Under the pieces are notes generated by a model. It saw only the letters and a list, made by a program, of their open reading frames with translations, did not search any database and had not been told where the DNA came from. DNA of 64,000 nt from Streptomyces sp. NBC_01754 (GTDB lineage: Bacteria; Actinomycetota; Actinomycetes; Streptomycetales; Streptomycetaceae), in contig NZ_CP109132.1 of assembly GCF_035918015.1 (NCBI RefSeq), forward strand, positions 1,054,001 through 1,118,000, given 5' to 3'. The position numbers and the translations under genes are program-made. Positions 17,524 through 29,190 of the stretch are shown piece by piece (position 1 is the first letter of the stretch; the number at the start of each line of letters is the position of its first letter).

Positions 17524-18753
17524 GTGAGCAGCGACCCGTGGGGCCGTGTCGACGAGACGGGCACCGTGTACGTGCGTACAGCCGACGGCGAGAAGGTCGT
17601 CGGATCGTGGCAGGCCGGTTCCCCCGAGGAGGCCCTGGCCTATTTCGAGCGCAAGTACGAGGGCTTGGTGGTCGAGATCGGCCTCCTCGAACGTCGGGTG
17701 AGGACCACCGACCTGTCGGCGAAGGACGCGACGGCGGCCATCGACCACTTGCGCGGGCAGGTCGACGAGCATCACGCCGTCGGCGACCTCGCCGCGCTCG
17801 GCGAGCGGCTGGACGCACTGGTCGCGACGGTCGACTCGCGGCGCGAGGAGCGCAAGGCCCAGAAGGCGAAGCAGACCGACGAGGCCCGGCGGGCCAAGGA
17901 GGCGCTCGTCGTCGAGGCGGAGGAGCTGGCGCAGAGCGAGCAGTGGCGTTCGGCGGGTGAGCGCCTGAGGGCGCTGGTCGACACCTGGAAGGGGCTGCCC
18001 CGGCTGGACCGCAAGTCGGACGACGAGCTGTGGCACCGCTTCTCGCACGCGCGTTCCGCCTTCTCCAAGCGCCGCAAGGCGCACTTCGCCGCGCTGGACG
18101 CCCAGCGCGAGGAGGCCCGCAAGGCCAAGGAGAAGCTGGTCGCCGAGGCCGAGTCGCTGTCCGGGTCGACGGACTGGGGTGCGACGGCCGCGCGTTACCG
18201 CGACCTGATGACCGAGTGGAAGGCGGCGGGCCGCGCCCAGCGCGAGGCCGAGGACGATCTGTGGAACCGTTTCCGCGGGGCACAGGACGTGTTCTTCGCG
18301 GCGCGCAGCGGGGTCTTCGCCGAGCGGGACGCCGAGCAGGGCGAGAACCTCAAGCTGAAGGAGGAGCTCGCCGCCGAGGCCGAGAAGCTGGTGCCGGTGA
18401 CGGATCTGAAGGCGGCCCGGGCCGCGTTCCGCTCCGTCAACGAGCGCTGGGAGGCCATCGGCCACGTGCCGCGCGACGCCCGCCCGAAGGTGGAGGGCCG
18501 GCTGCACGCGGTGGAGCGGGCGCTCAAGGAGGCCGAGGACACCGAGTGGCGCCGGACGAACCCGGAGGCGCGGGCGCGTGCCGAGGGTCTGACCGGCCAG
18601 CTCCAGGCGGCCGTCGACAAGCTGCGCACGCAGATCGACACCGCGCGGGCCTCGGGCAACAACGCCCGGGCCGACAAGCTCTCCCGTGAGCTGGAGGGCC
18701 GGCAGGCGCTGCTGGACCAGGCGCTGAAGGGCCTGGAGGAGTTCGGCGGCTGA
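17524..18753 (+). CDS. DUF349 domain-containing protein
   Basis: A 409-residue soluble protein made almost entirely of charged helices. Repeats of the DUF349 type recur (for example WRSAGERLRALVDTWKGL, later WGATAARYRDLMTEWKAAGR). Each has conserved Trp residues and is followed by an LWxRF motif (ELWHRFSHAR, DLWNRFRGAQ). Function in bacteria is not established; in gamma-proteobacteria a DUF349 protein has been linked to stress responses. GTG at 17524 follows GGAGGAGG. It is convergent with relA across a long perfect hairpin. Confidence 0.85.
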   Translation: MSSDPWGRVDETGTVYVRTADGEKVVGSWQAGSPEEALAYFERKYEGLVVEIGLLERRVRTTDLSAKDATAAIDHLRGQVDEHHAVGDLAALGERLDALVATVDSRREERKAQKAKQTDEARRAKEALVVEAEELAQSEQWRSAGERLRALVDTWKGLPRLDRKSDDELWHRFSHARSAFSKRRKAHFAALDAQREEARKAKEKLVAEAESLSGSTDWGATAARYRDLMTEWKAAGRAQREAEDDLWNRFRGAQDVFFAARSGVFAERDAEQGENLKLKEELAAEAEKLVPVTDLKAARAAFRSVNERWEAIGHVPRDARPKVEGRLHAVERALKEAEDTEWRRTNPEARARAEGLTGQLQAAVDKLRTQIDTARASGNNARADKLSRELEGRQALLDQALKGLEEFGG

Positions 18754-18769
18754 GGCCGGGATCCGGTCG

Positions 18770-18816
18770 CACGGAAGGGGTTCCGGTACGTGTCACGTAC
18801 CGGAACCCCTTCCGTG
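18770..18816. terminator. bidirectional terminator between the DUF349 gene and relA
   Basis: A 47-base perfect palindrome: two 23-base arms beginning CACGGAAGGGGTTCC around a single central base. It lies 16 bases past the DUF349 stop and 22 bases past the relA stop, and can terminate both convergent transcripts. Confidence 0.9.
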
Positions 18817-18838
18817 TGCCTGCTCCACGGGCCGCGTC

Positions 18839-21553
<2,715 letters not shown>

Positions 21554-21644
21554 GAGCGCTCCTCGTGCGGATCCGGGCTACCCGGAAAGCCCATGGTATC
21601 GATCCCCCGACGGGACCTCGCCCGGGGACGGTGGGACCCCTCAC

Positions 21645-21671
21645 AACGCGGGACGGGCACCCGGATGTTCC
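21645..21671 (-). promoter_or_regulatory. sigma-R-like promoter upstream of relA
   Basis: Read leftward: GGAAC (preceded by G), a 19-base spacer, then GTT. The consensus for disulphide-stress sigma-R promoters is GGAAT-N18-GTT, so the spacer is one longer and the last -35 base differs. As I recall, relA was reported as a sigma-R target in S. coelicolor, which supports the call. Confidence 0.45.
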
Positions 21672-21742
21672 CGGGCACAAGTCCCGCGCGCGTGCTCCCC
21701 CGGCACCGGCGGGCGTCGGGCCCGGCCCCACCGGCACACGGA

Positions 21743-21775
21743 ACGGGCGCCCCGGGAGGATCCCGGGGCGCCCGT
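21743..21775 (-). terminator. apt terminator hairpin
   Basis: Perfect 15-bp stem (ACGGGCGCCCCGGGA with its complement) around a 3-base loop, 18 bases beyond the apt stop. It separates the secF-apt unit from relA. Confidence 0.82.
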
Positions 21776-21793
21776 CGTGTGGGTCCTGATCCC

Positions 21794-22354
21794 TTACGGC
21801 ACCTGGATGAACGCCTCGAGCGGTGCGCCCTCCAGGACCGCGTCGAGCCGGCCGCGGCCGGCGAGGAAGCCGAGCTCCATGAGGACCGACACCCCGGCGA
21901 TCCGCGCACCGGCCCGCCGGATCAGCTCCAGCGACGCCAGGGCGGTGCCGCCGGTGGCCAGGACGTCGTCGATGACCATGACCCGGTCGTCGGCGGAGAG
22001 GTCCTCGGCGTGGATCTCGATCTCGGCCGTGCCGTACTCCAGCTCGTACGCCTGCGCGAGCGTCGCCCCGGGCAGCTTCCCGGCCTTGCGGACGGGTACG
22101 AAGCCGAGACCGGCCCGCACGGCGACCGGCGCCGCCAGGATGAAGCCGCGGGCCTCCAGGCCGACGACCTTCGTGGCGCCGTGCCGGGCACACTGCTCCA
22201 CGAAGAGGTCGGTGAGCGCGCTGAAGGCGACCGGGTCCGCCAGCAGCGGGGTGATGTCCTTGAACATCACCCCCGGCTTCGGATGGTCCGGTACGTCGCG
22301 GATGCGGCTCAGCAGCAGTTCACGGACCGCCTCGGTGGCGGTGGCACTGCTCAT
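21794..22354 (-). CDS. apt: adenine phosphoribosyltransferase
   Basis: Salvages adenine to AMP using PRPP. It has 186 residues with an N-terminal FKDITPLLADP block and the PRPP loop VMVIDDVLATGGTALA. The ATG at 22354 shares one base with the secF stop (TGATG), so translation is coupled to secF. The secD-secF-apt-relA order is standard in actinobacteria. Confidence 0.95.
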   Translation of the reverse strand: MSSATATEAVRELLLSRIRDVPDHPKPGVMFKDITPLLADPVAFSALTDLFVEQCARHGATKVVGLEARGFILAAPVAVRAGLGFVPVRKAGKLPGATLAQAYELEYGTAEIEIHAEDLSADDRVMVIDDVLATGGTALASLELIRRAGARIAGVSVLMELGFLAGRGRLDAVLEGAPLEAFIQVP

Positions 22355-23457
22355 CAGCGGTCTCCGGGGGTGCGGCCGTGTCCACGGGAGCGGCCGCGCT
22401 GGCCCACGACGACGCCCGCGGTCTCGGGGGTACCGTCGAGGTCCCGCGCGTCGTCCCGCTCGTCCTCGGCACTCTCGCCCTTGGCCGCGGCGGCGGCCCT
22501 CTTGGCGAGGATCCTCTTCTTCAGGGCCTTCATCTGCGGTTCGAGTTCCTTGAGGTCGGCGACCAGCGGGGTGGCGATGAAGATCGAGGAGTACGCACCG
22601 GCGGCGAGGCCGACGAAGAGCGACAGCGAGATGTCGTTCAGCATGCCCGCGCCGAGCACACCGCCCCCGATGAACAGCAGGGCGGCGACCGGCAGCAGCG
22701 CCACGACGGTGGTGTTGATGGAACGCACCAGCGTGCCGTTGATGGACCGGTTGGCGATCTCGCTGTAGGTCCAGCGGGTCTGCTTGGTGATCCCGACGGT
22801 GCTCTCCTTGAGGCTGTCGAACACCACGACGGTGTCGTACAGGGAGTAACCGAGGATCGTCAGCAGACCGATCACGGTGCCCGGGGTGACCTCGAAGCCG
22901 ACGAGGGCGTAGACGCCGACCGTGATGGTGATGTCGTGGATCAGCGCGACGAGGGCCGCGATGGCCATACGCCACTCGAAGGCGATCGCCAGGTAGACCA
23001 CGACGAGGACCATGAAGACGCCGAGGCCGGTCCAGGCCTTGTTGGCGATCTGCTCACCCCAGCTGGGTCCGACCAGATCCGCGTTGATCTTCGACTCCGG
23101 GATGCCCAGTTCGTCGGAGAGCCGCGTCTTGACCTCGTTGGCCTTGGCGGTGTCGACCTCCGTGATCTGGATGCGCATGTTGCCGTCGCCCAGCTCCTGG
23201 ACGATCGCCTCGTGGCCGGAGGCCTCGACCGCGGTCTCGTGGACCTGGGACACCGAGATCCTGGGCTTCTCGTCGGTCGTGAAGACCGCGCCGCCCTTGA
23301 ACTCGATCCCCATGTTGAGGCCGCTGACCGCCAGGCCGACGATGGCCGTGATGGTGATCAGGATCGAGACGCCGTACCAGATCTTGCGGTTGCCGATGAA
23401 GTCGTAGCCGACCTCGCCGTTGTAGAGCCGGGCACCGAGATTGCCGAGTCGCGACAT
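22354..23457 (-). CDS. secF: protein translocase subunit SecF
   Basis: A 367-residue membrane protein with six predicted helices and the SecF signature (GIEFKGGAVF near the first extracytoplasmic loop, later VFDSLKEST). With SecD it uses the proton-motive force to pull preproteins through SecYEG. The basic cytoplasmic C-terminus is long, as in other streptomycetes. ATG at 23457 follows AAGGAGG. It starts 1 bp after the secD stop. Confidence 0.94.
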   Translation of the reverse strand: MSRLGNLGARLYNGEVGYDFIGNRKIWYGVSILITITAIVGLAVSGLNMGIEFKGGAVFTTDEKPRISVSQVHETAVEASGHEAIVQELGDGNMRIQITEVDTAKANEVKTRLSDELGIPESKINADLVGPSWGEQIANKAWTGLGVFMVLVVVYLAIAFEWRMAIAALVALIHDITITVGVYALVGFEVTPGTVIGLLTILGYSLYDTVVVFDSLKESTVGITKQTRWTYSEIANRSINGTLVRSINTTVVALLPVAALLFIGGGVLGAGMLNDISLSLFVGLAAGAYSSIFIATPLVADLKELEPQMKALKKRILAKRAAAAAKGESAEDERDDARDLDGTPETAGVVVGQRGRSRGHGRTPGDR

Positions 23458-23458
23458 C

Positions 23459-25195
23459 TCACGCCTCCTTCGGGTGCTCGATGGGGGCGTTGACACGGCG
23501 GGAGCGCCGCAGCGGGGGCTTGGCGCCGAGCCGCTTCGGGTCCAGACCCGACCAGGGGTGGCCGCTCGCGAAGAACTTCGTCCCGCCCATCATCGTCAGG
23601 ACGGGCTTGGTGAAGAGGAACACCACGACGACGTCGAGCAGCGTGGTCAGGCCGAGCGTGAAAGCGAATCCCTGGACCTTGCCGACGGTGACCAGGAAGA
23701 GCACCGCGGCGGCGAGGAACGACACGAAGTCGGACACCAGGATCGTGCGGCGGGCACGCGGCCAGCCCCGCTCGATCGCCGGGCGCAGCGTGCGGCCCTC
23801 GCGGATCTCGTCTCTCACCCGTTCGAAGTACACGATGAAGGAGTCCGCCGTGATACCGATCGCCACGATCGCACCGCAGACCGCGGGCAGGTTCAGGGCG
23901 AAGCCGATGGCCGGACCGAGCAGCGCCATGATCGTGTAGGACAGCACACCGGACACACCGAGGCTGATGAGCGCGATGAAAGCGAGACCGCGGTAGTAGG
24001 CCACCAGGTAGATCACGACCAGGGCCAGGCCGATGGCGCCGGCGATGAGACCCGCCTGCAGCTGGTCGCCGCCGAGTGCGGCGCTGACGGTGGTGACGCT
24101 CAGCTCCTGGAAGGAGAGGGGCAGCGCACCGTAGGAGAGCACGTTGGCCAGGTCCTGGGCGGACTGCTGGTTGAAGCTGCCGGAGATCTCGGCGCTGCTG
24201 CTCAGTGCCGCACGCACCGAGGGAGCGGAGACGACCTCACCGTCCAGCGCGATGGCGAACTGGTTCTGCGGCTCCTGCTGCTGGGCGAGCTGGGTCGTGA
24301 TCTTCTGGAACTTCTTGGCACCCGCGTCGGTGAAGTCCATCTGGACGATCCACTGGCCGGCGCCCGTCTGGTCGATGGCCGCCTTGGCGCTGTCCACGTC
24401 CGTACCGGAGACCTCGGCCGGGCCGAGGAGGTACTTGGCCTCGCCCTCGGAGCCGCAGGCGACCGTGGGGTCCTCGGGCTTGACTCCGTCTCCGGCCGCG
24501 GCACGGGCGGCCGGGTCGGTGCAGTCGAGCTCCGTGAACCTCTTCTCCAGCGCCGCGGTCGCCGGGTCAGGGGTCTCGGACGTCCCGGAGCTGTCGGAGG
24601 GGGCCGGGGTGGCGTCCTCCTTGAGGGCGCCGGTGACCGCGCGGCCCTGGGTGGTGGCACTCGCCGAGGGCGTGGCCTGGGATCCTGAGGCCTTCTCGCC
24701 GGAGCCCGCCTCCGCGCTGGGCGCGGTACCCGGTTTCCCGGAGCCGGTGGCCGAGGGGCTCGCGGACCCGGTGGGCGTCGGGCCGCCGGCGGCGACGGTG
24801 AGCACCGGCCGGAAGTACAGCTGGGCGGTCGTGCCGACCTGCTCCTGGGCCTGTTTGGAGTCCGTCCCTTTGGGAATGTTGACGATGATGTTGCGATCGC
24901 CCTGGGTCTGAACCTCCGCCTCGGAGACGCCGAGACCATTGACACGGCGTTCGATGATGCTGACCGCGGTGTCCATGTTGGTCTTGTTGATGGCGTTCGG
25001 CTTACCGGGCTGGTTCTTGGCCTGGAGCGTGATCGAGGTCCCGCCCGCCAGGTCGATACCAAGCCGAGGCGTGGTTTGACCGGACCAGAACATCCCGCCG
25101 GTGAGCGCGACCATGGCGATCAGGATCAGAGCCAGGGCGCGGCCCGGCCCGCTTTGACCGCCGGCGCGCCCTTTGCCCTTCTTCGGTGCTGGCAC
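23459..25195 (-). CDS. secD: protein translocase subunit SecD
   Basis: A 578-residue partner of SecF. The first membrane helix (ALALILIAMVALTGGMFW) precedes the conserved RLGIDLAGGTSI motif. The large extracytoplasmic domain contains a long Pro/Ser/Thr/Gly-rich insertion, followed by five C-terminal helices with PAVCGAIVAIGITADSF. GTG at 25195 is the best start (VPAPKKGKG), with GGGAG upstream. A strong hairpin at 25298-25331 separates it from yajC, so secD probably also has its own promoter. Confidence 0.94.
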   Translation of the reverse strand: MPAPKKGKGRAGGQSGPGRALALILIAMVALTGGMFWSGQTTPRLGIDLAGGTSITLQAKNQPGKPNAINKTNMDTAVSIIERRVNGLGVSEAEVQTQGDRNIIVNIPKGTDSKQAQEQVGTTAQLYFRPVLTVAAGGPTPTGSASPSATGSGKPGTAPSAEAGSGEKASGSQATPSASATTQGRAVTGALKEDATPAPSDSSGTSETPDPATAALEKRFTELDCTDPAARAAAGDGVKPEDPTVACGSEGEAKYLLGPAEVSGTDVDSAKAAIDQTGAGQWIVQMDFTDAGAKKFQKITTQLAQQQEPQNQFAIALDGEVVSAPSVRAALSSSAEISGSFNQQSAQDLANVLSYGALPLSFQELSVTTVSAALGGDQLQAGLIAGAIGLALVVIYLVAYYRGLAFIALISLGVSGVLSYTIMALLGPAIGFALNLPAVCGAIVAIGITADSFIVYFERVRDEIREGRTLRPAIERGWPRARRTILVSDFVSFLAAAVLFLVTVGKVQGFAFTLGLTTLLDVVVVFLFTKPVLTMMGGTKFFASGHPWSGLDPKRLGAKPPLRRSRRVNAPIEHPKEA

Positions 25196-25297
25196 CTTCT
25201 CGTTTCTCCCTGTCCAACCGCCGGGCGCCGGGTACGCGCCCGGACGGCCATGAAGTGGTGGTGGGGGCCCAACCCCGCGGAAGACCTCACAGCCCGC

Positions 25298-25331
25298 AGG
25301 ACGCCGGACCCCTGCGGGTGTCCGGCGTCCT
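25298..25331 (-). terminator. yajC terminator hairpin
   Basis: Perfect 11-bp stem (AGGACGCCGGA with its complement) that can extend into the GC-rich loop. It lies 12 bases after the yajC stop and before secD. Confidence 0.75.
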
Positions 25332-25343
25332 TGGAACGTGGAA

Positions 25344-25805
25344 CTACTTGGTGTCGCCCTCGCCGTCGGCCTTGGCCTCCTCGGCCTCGGCCTCCTTCGG
25401 GGAGGCGTCGTCCTCGGCCTTCTTACCCAGGTCGATCTTCGCGTCGTCCGTGTCGTCCGCCTGCCCGGAGGTGAGCGAGGAGGCGTCGTCGGGCACGACC
25501 GTGCCCTCCACGTCCAGAGCGTCGTCACCGTGGACGATGCGGTTGTACTCCGCGTCGTCCAGGACCGCGCCGATGGCGTTCTTGGCGTAGACGGCGTGGA
25601 CGCCGGGCGCCACCTCGAGGAGGACCGTGTCGTGCTGGATCTCCTTGACGGTGGCGTACATGCCCCCGATCGTGCGCACGCCGGTGCCGGGCTGCATGTC
25701 GTCGCGCATCTGCGCAGCCGCCTGCTGCTTCTTCTTGGCGGACCGGGTCATCAGGAACATGGCCCCGATGAGCACGATGAAGGGGAGGAGGGTCACGATA
25801 CTCAC
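25344..25805 (-). CDS. yajC: preprotein translocase subunit YajC
   Basis: SecDF accessory protein. One N-terminal membrane helix (VTLLPFIVLIGAMFLM) is followed by the conserved RSAKKKQQ basic stretch and the YajC soluble domain (GTGVRTIGGMYATVKEI). The C-terminus is unusually acidic (about 50 residues rich in Asp, Glu and Ala). I prefer GTG 25805 (153 residues) with AGGAAG upstream; another GTG lies seven codons earlier. A sigma-R-like promoter is seen upstream at 25925-25950. Confidence 0.9.
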   Translation of the reverse strand: MSIVTLLPFIVLIGAMFLMTRSAKKKQQAAAQMRDDMQPGTGVRTIGGMYATVKEIQHDTVLLEVAPGVHAVYAKNAIGAVLDDAEYNRIVHGDDALDVEGTVVPDDASSLTSGQADDTDDAKIDLGKKAEDDASPKEAEAEEAKADGEGDTK

Positions 25806-25924
25806 GGGACGGTACTTCCTTCGCACGACCGCGCTGGAAAGCGGCCTGGACTACGGGGGTGGGTACACCGGCCCTGTGTACGGGCGGCATCGGCGGAGTC
25901 TAAGCGAGTCCGCATCATTGGAAC

Positions 25925-25950
25925 AACGCCCAGCATGACACCCTGGTTCC
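25925..25950 (-). promoter_or_regulatory. sigma-R-like promoter upstream of yajC
   Basis: Read leftward: GGAAC, exactly 18 bases, then GTT followed by a second GTT. This fits GGAAT-N18-GTT except for the last -35 base. It lies in the ruvB-yajC intergenic gap, so transcription would give a leader of roughly 110 bases to yajC. Confidence 0.5.
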
Positions 25951-25973
25951 CCTTCCGGGAAACCTGTGACACA

Positions 25974-27059
25974 TCACGCCCCGAAGAGGCCCCGTTGCCC
26001 CGGTGCGCCGTGCTGCGGCGGTACGAGTCCCAGGTGGGCCCAGGCGGCGGGGGTCGCGACCCGGCCGCGCGGCGTCCTGGCCAGCAGTCCTTCGCGTACG
26101 AGGAAGGGTTCGGCGACCTCCTCGACCGTCTCGCGCTCCTCCCCCACGGCGACCGCGAGGGTGGACAGGCCGACGGGACCGCCGCCGAAGAGCTTCAGCA
26201 GGGCTTCGAGCACCGCGCGGTCCAGCCGGTCCAGGCCCCGTTCGTCGACCTCGTAGACCCTCAGGGCGGCGGCCGCGATCTCCCGGTCGATCCGGCCCTC
26301 GGCCTTGACCTGGGCGTAGTCGCGGACGCGGCGCAGCAGCCGGTTGGCGATGCGGGGCGTGCCGCGGGAGCGTCCGGCGATCTCGGTGGCGCCCTCGGTG
26401 TCCACGGCCACGTCGAGGAGTCCGGCCGAGCGGTGGACGACCCGTTCCAGCTCGGTGGGGGCGTAGAACTCCATGTGCGCGGTGAAGCCGAAGCGGTCGC
26501 GCAGCGGGGGCGGCAGGAGTCCGGCCCGGGTGGTCGCGCCGACGAGGGTGAACGGCGGGAGTTCCAGCGGGATGGCGGTGGCGCCGGGGCCCTTGCCGAC
26601 GATGACGTCGACCCGGAAGTCCTCCATCGCGATGTAGAGCATCTCCTCGGCGGGCCGGGACATGCGATGGATCTCGTCGAGGAAGAGCACCTCGCCCTCC
26701 TGGAGGGAGGAGAGGATCGCGGCGAGGTCTCCGGCGTGCTGGATGGCGGGCCCGGAGGTGATCCTGATCGGGGCGTTCATCTCGGCGGCGATGATCATGG
26801 AGAGAGTGGTCTTGCCGAGGCCGGGGGCGCCGGAGAGCAGCACGTGGTCGGCGGTGGCACCGCGGGCCAGGGCGGCCTTGAGCACCAGGTCGAGCTGTTC
26901 GCGGACCTTCTCCTGGCCGATGAATTCGTACAGGTCCTTGGGGCGCAGGGCGGCCTCGACCGCGGTGTCCTCGCCGTCGGCGCCGGCGTCGACCAGGCGG
27001 TCCTGGAGCCGTTCGTCGGTCAGGTCGCCGGTGTCGGGCCCGGTCTCGTCCCAGTTCAT
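25974..27059 (-). CDS. ruvB: Holliday junction branch migration ATPase RuvB
   Basis: AAA+ motor of the RuvAB complex, 361 residues. It has Walker [12 protein letters not shown], Walker [11 protein letters not shown], the arginine-finger region [18 protein letters not shown] and a C-terminal winged helix. Length is normal. It is the last gene of ruvC-ruvA-ruvB, with 94 bp between ruvA and ruvB. Confidence 0.97.
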   Translation of the reverse strand: MNWDETGPDTGDLTDERLQDRLVDAGADGEDTAVEAALRPKDLYEFIGQEKVREQLDLVLKAALARGATADHVLLSGAPGLGKTTLSMIIAAEMNAPIRITSGPAIQHAGDLAAILSSLQEGEVLFLDEIHRMSRPAEEMLYIAMEDFRVDVIVGKGPGATAIPLELPPFTLVGATTRAGLLPPPLRDRFGFTAHMEFYAPTELERVVHRSAGLLDVAVDTEGATEIAGRSRGTPRIANRLLRRVRDYAQVKAEGRIDREIAAAALRVYEVDERGLDRLDRAVLEALLKLFGGGPVGLSTLAVAVGEERETVEEVAEPFLVREGLLARTPRGRVATPAAWAHLGLVPPQHGAPGQRGLFGA

Positions 27060-27153
27060 CTCGTGTCCCGCCTCGGGTGTTTCGGTGCCCGGCCGTGCGA
27101 TGTCCCGGCCGGCGTAGGGGCGTCGGCCCCTGGGTCAGCGTGTGCGGCCGGGG

Positions 27154-27780
27154 TCAGCGTGCGCGGTTGAGCGTCTGGAGTGCGGCGCGCAGCAGCTGCG
27201 GTACCGGCGGTCGGGTGCCGCCGGCGACGGCCGCCTCGGCCTGCGGGGTCACCGCCGCCACCGCCTCGTCGGCCTCGCGGGTGGCGTAGCCGAGGCCGAT
27301 CAGGGCGGACTGCAACTGGTCGCGCCAGGAGGGGCTGACGGCGGTGCCGGTCCCCTGCTGCCCGATGTGCGCGCCGACGGGTTCACCGAGCCGGTCCTTG
27401 AGTTCGAGGAGGAGTTTCTGGGCGCCCTTCTTGCCGATGCCCGAGACGGCGGTGAGCGCCTTCTCGTCGCCGGTGGCGACGGCGACGCGCAGGGCGTCGG
27501 GGCTGTGTGTGGCGAGCATGGCCTGCGCGAGCCGCGGGCCGACGCCGCTGGCGGTCTGGAGCAGCTCGAAGACCTGCCGCTCGTCGTCGGCGGCGAAGCC
27601 GTAGAGCGTGAGCGAGTCCTCCCGCACGACGAGGGAGGTGGCGAGTCTGGCCTCCTGGCCCGTCCGCAGGGCGGCGAGCGTACCGGGCGTGCACTGGACG
27701 GCCATGCCGATGCCGCCGACCTCGATCACGGCCGTGCTGGGGGTGAGGGCGGCCACCTGGCCGGAGACGAAGGCGATCAT
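27154..27780 (-). CDS. ruvA: Holliday junction branch migration protein RuvA
   Basis: Tetrameric junction-binding partner of RuvB. It has 208 residues, an N-terminal OB-fold starting [12 protein letters not shown], helix-hairpin-helix motifs ([29 protein letters not shown]) and a C-terminal RuvB-binding domain ([19 protein letters not shown]). The ATG overlaps the ruvC stop by 4 bp. Confidence 0.96.
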   Translation of the reverse strand: MIAFVSGQVAALTPSTAVIEVGGIGMAVQCTPGTLAALRTGQEARLATSLVVREDSLTLYGFAADDERQVFELLQTASGVGPRLAQAMLATHSPDALRVAVATGDEKALTAVSGIGKKGAQKLLLELKDRLGEPVGAHIGQQGTGTAVSPSWRDQLQSALIGLGYATREADEAVAAVTPQAEAAVAGGTRPPVPQLLRAALQTLNRAR

Positions 27781-28310
27781 GCGGTGCGGCCTTTCAGCGT
27801 GCGGTGGGCGGCGACGGCCTGGCGCAGTCGGTTCTGCGCGGGCGCGCGCCAGATGTGGCAGATGGCGAGGGCCAGCGCGTCGGCGGCGTCGGCCGGCTTC
27901 GGCGGGGCGTCGAGCCGGAGCAGCCGGGTCACCATGGCCCCTACCTGGGCCTTGTCGGCGCGTCCGGAGCCGGTGACGGCGGCCTTGACCTCGCTCGGGG
28001 TGTGCAGGGCGACCGGGATGCCGCGGCGGGCCGCGCAGAGCATGGCGACGGCGCTGGCCTGGGCGGTGCCCATCACCGTACGGACGTTGTGCTGGCTGAA
28101 CACCCGCTCGACCGCGACGTATTCGGGCCGGTGTTCGTCGAGCCACTGCTCGATGCCCCGCTCGACGGCCACCAGCCGGTGGCCGAGCTCCGCGTCGGCC
28201 GAGGTGCGCACCACGCCGACGCCGATCATGGTCAGCGGGCGCCCCGCCACGCCCTCGACGACCCCCACACCGCACCGGGTCAGCCCCGGGTCCACGCCGA
28301 GCACCCGCAT
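27777..28310 (-). CDS. ruvC: crossover junction endodeoxyribonuclease RuvC
   Basis: Holliday junction resolvase of 177 residues. Catalytic acids are visible in [14 protein letters not shown] (Asp7), VAVERVFSQ (Glu) and [14 protein letters not shown] (two Asp). It is the first gene of ruvCAB. The unit is separated from yebC by a strong hairpin at 28386-28422, so ruvC should have its own promoter in the roughly 75 bases upstream. Confidence 0.96.
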   Translation of the reverse strand: MRVLGVDPGLTRCGVGVVEGVAGRPLTMIGVGVVRTSADAELGHRLVAVERGIEQWLDEHRPEYVAVERVFSQHNVRTVMGTAQASAVAMLCAARRGIPVALHTPSEVKAAVTGSGRADKAQVGAMVTRLLRLDAPPKPADAADALALAICHIWRAPAQNRLRQAVAAHRTLKGRTA

Positions 28311-28385
28311 GGATCCCCCTCGTCCTCACCGCACGTACCGTTCGGTCATCTGTTCCGGCAGGCTATCGGCTCGCACCGACAACGC

Positions 28386-28422
28386 GACGGGCCGACGGGG
28401 TGGATGTCCCCGTCGGCCCGTC
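28386..28422 (-). terminator. yebC terminator hairpin
   Basis: Perfect 15-bp stem (GACGGGCCGACGGGG with its complement) and a 7-base loop, 15 bases beyond the yebC stop. Confidence 0.85.
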
Positions 28423-28437
28423 CGCGACCGTGCCGCC

Positions 28438-29190
28438 TCAGACGTCGATCTTCTCCATGACCTCGTCGGAGACGTCGAAGTTGGCGAAGACGTTCTGCAC
28501 GTCGTCGCTGTCCTCCAGCGCGTCGATGAGCTTGAAGATCTTCCGCGCGCCCTCCTCGTCCAGCTCGACCTGCATGGTCGGGACGAAGTTGGCCTCGGCC
28601 GAGTCGTAGTCGATGCCCGCTTCCTGGAGCGCCGTGCGGACCGCGACCATGTCGGTGGCCTCGCTGAGCACCTCGAAGGTGTCACCGAGGTCGTTGACCT
28701 CCTCGGCGCCCGCGTCGAGCACCGCACCGAGGACGTCGTCCTCGGCCAGCTCGCCCTTGGGGACGATCACGACGCCCTTGCGGTTGAACAGGTAGGACAC
28801 CGAGCCCGGGTCCGCCATCGAACCGCCGTTGCGGGTCATGGCGACCCGGACGTCGGACGCGGCGCGGTTGCGGTTGTCGGTGAGGCACTCGATGAGCACC
28901 GCGACGCCGTTCGGGCCGTAGCCCTCGTACATGATCGTCTCGTAGTCGGCGCCACCGGCCTCGAGACCGGCGCCGCGCTTGACCGCCGAATCGATGTTCT
29001 TGTTCGGGACCGAGCTCTTCTTGGCCTTCTGGATGGCGTCGAAGAGGGTCGGGTTACCGGACACGTCGGCGCCGCCCGTGCGGGCCGCCACCTCGATGTT
29101 CTTGATCATCTTCGCGAAGAGTTTGCCGCGCTTGGCGTCGATCACGGCCTTCTTGTGCTTCGTCGTAGCCCATTTAGAGTGGCCGGACAT
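28438..29190 (-). CDS. YebC/PmpR family (TACO1-like) protein
   Basis: A 250-residue protein beginning [23 protein letters not shown], the family signature. It contains [20 protein letters not shown] and the [18 protein letters not shown] block. Members bind DNA or assist ribosomes at difficult sequences such as poly-proline; the role in Streptomyces is not settled. The ATG at 29190 lies within the 3' end of the pdxT remnant, which runs on to 29174. Confidence 0.92.
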   Translation of the reverse strand: MSGHSKWATTKHKKAVIDAKRGKLFAKMIKNIEVAARTGGADVSGNPTLFDAIQKAKKSSVPNKNIDSAVKRGAGLEAGGADYETIMYEGYGPNGVAVLIECLTDNRNRAASDVRVAMTRNGGSMADPGSVSYLFNRKGVVIVPKGELAEDDVLGAVLDAGAEEVNDLGDTFEVLSEATDMVAVRTALQEAGIDYDSAEANFVPTMQVELDEEGARKIFKLIDALEDSDDVQNVFANFDVSDEVMEKIDV

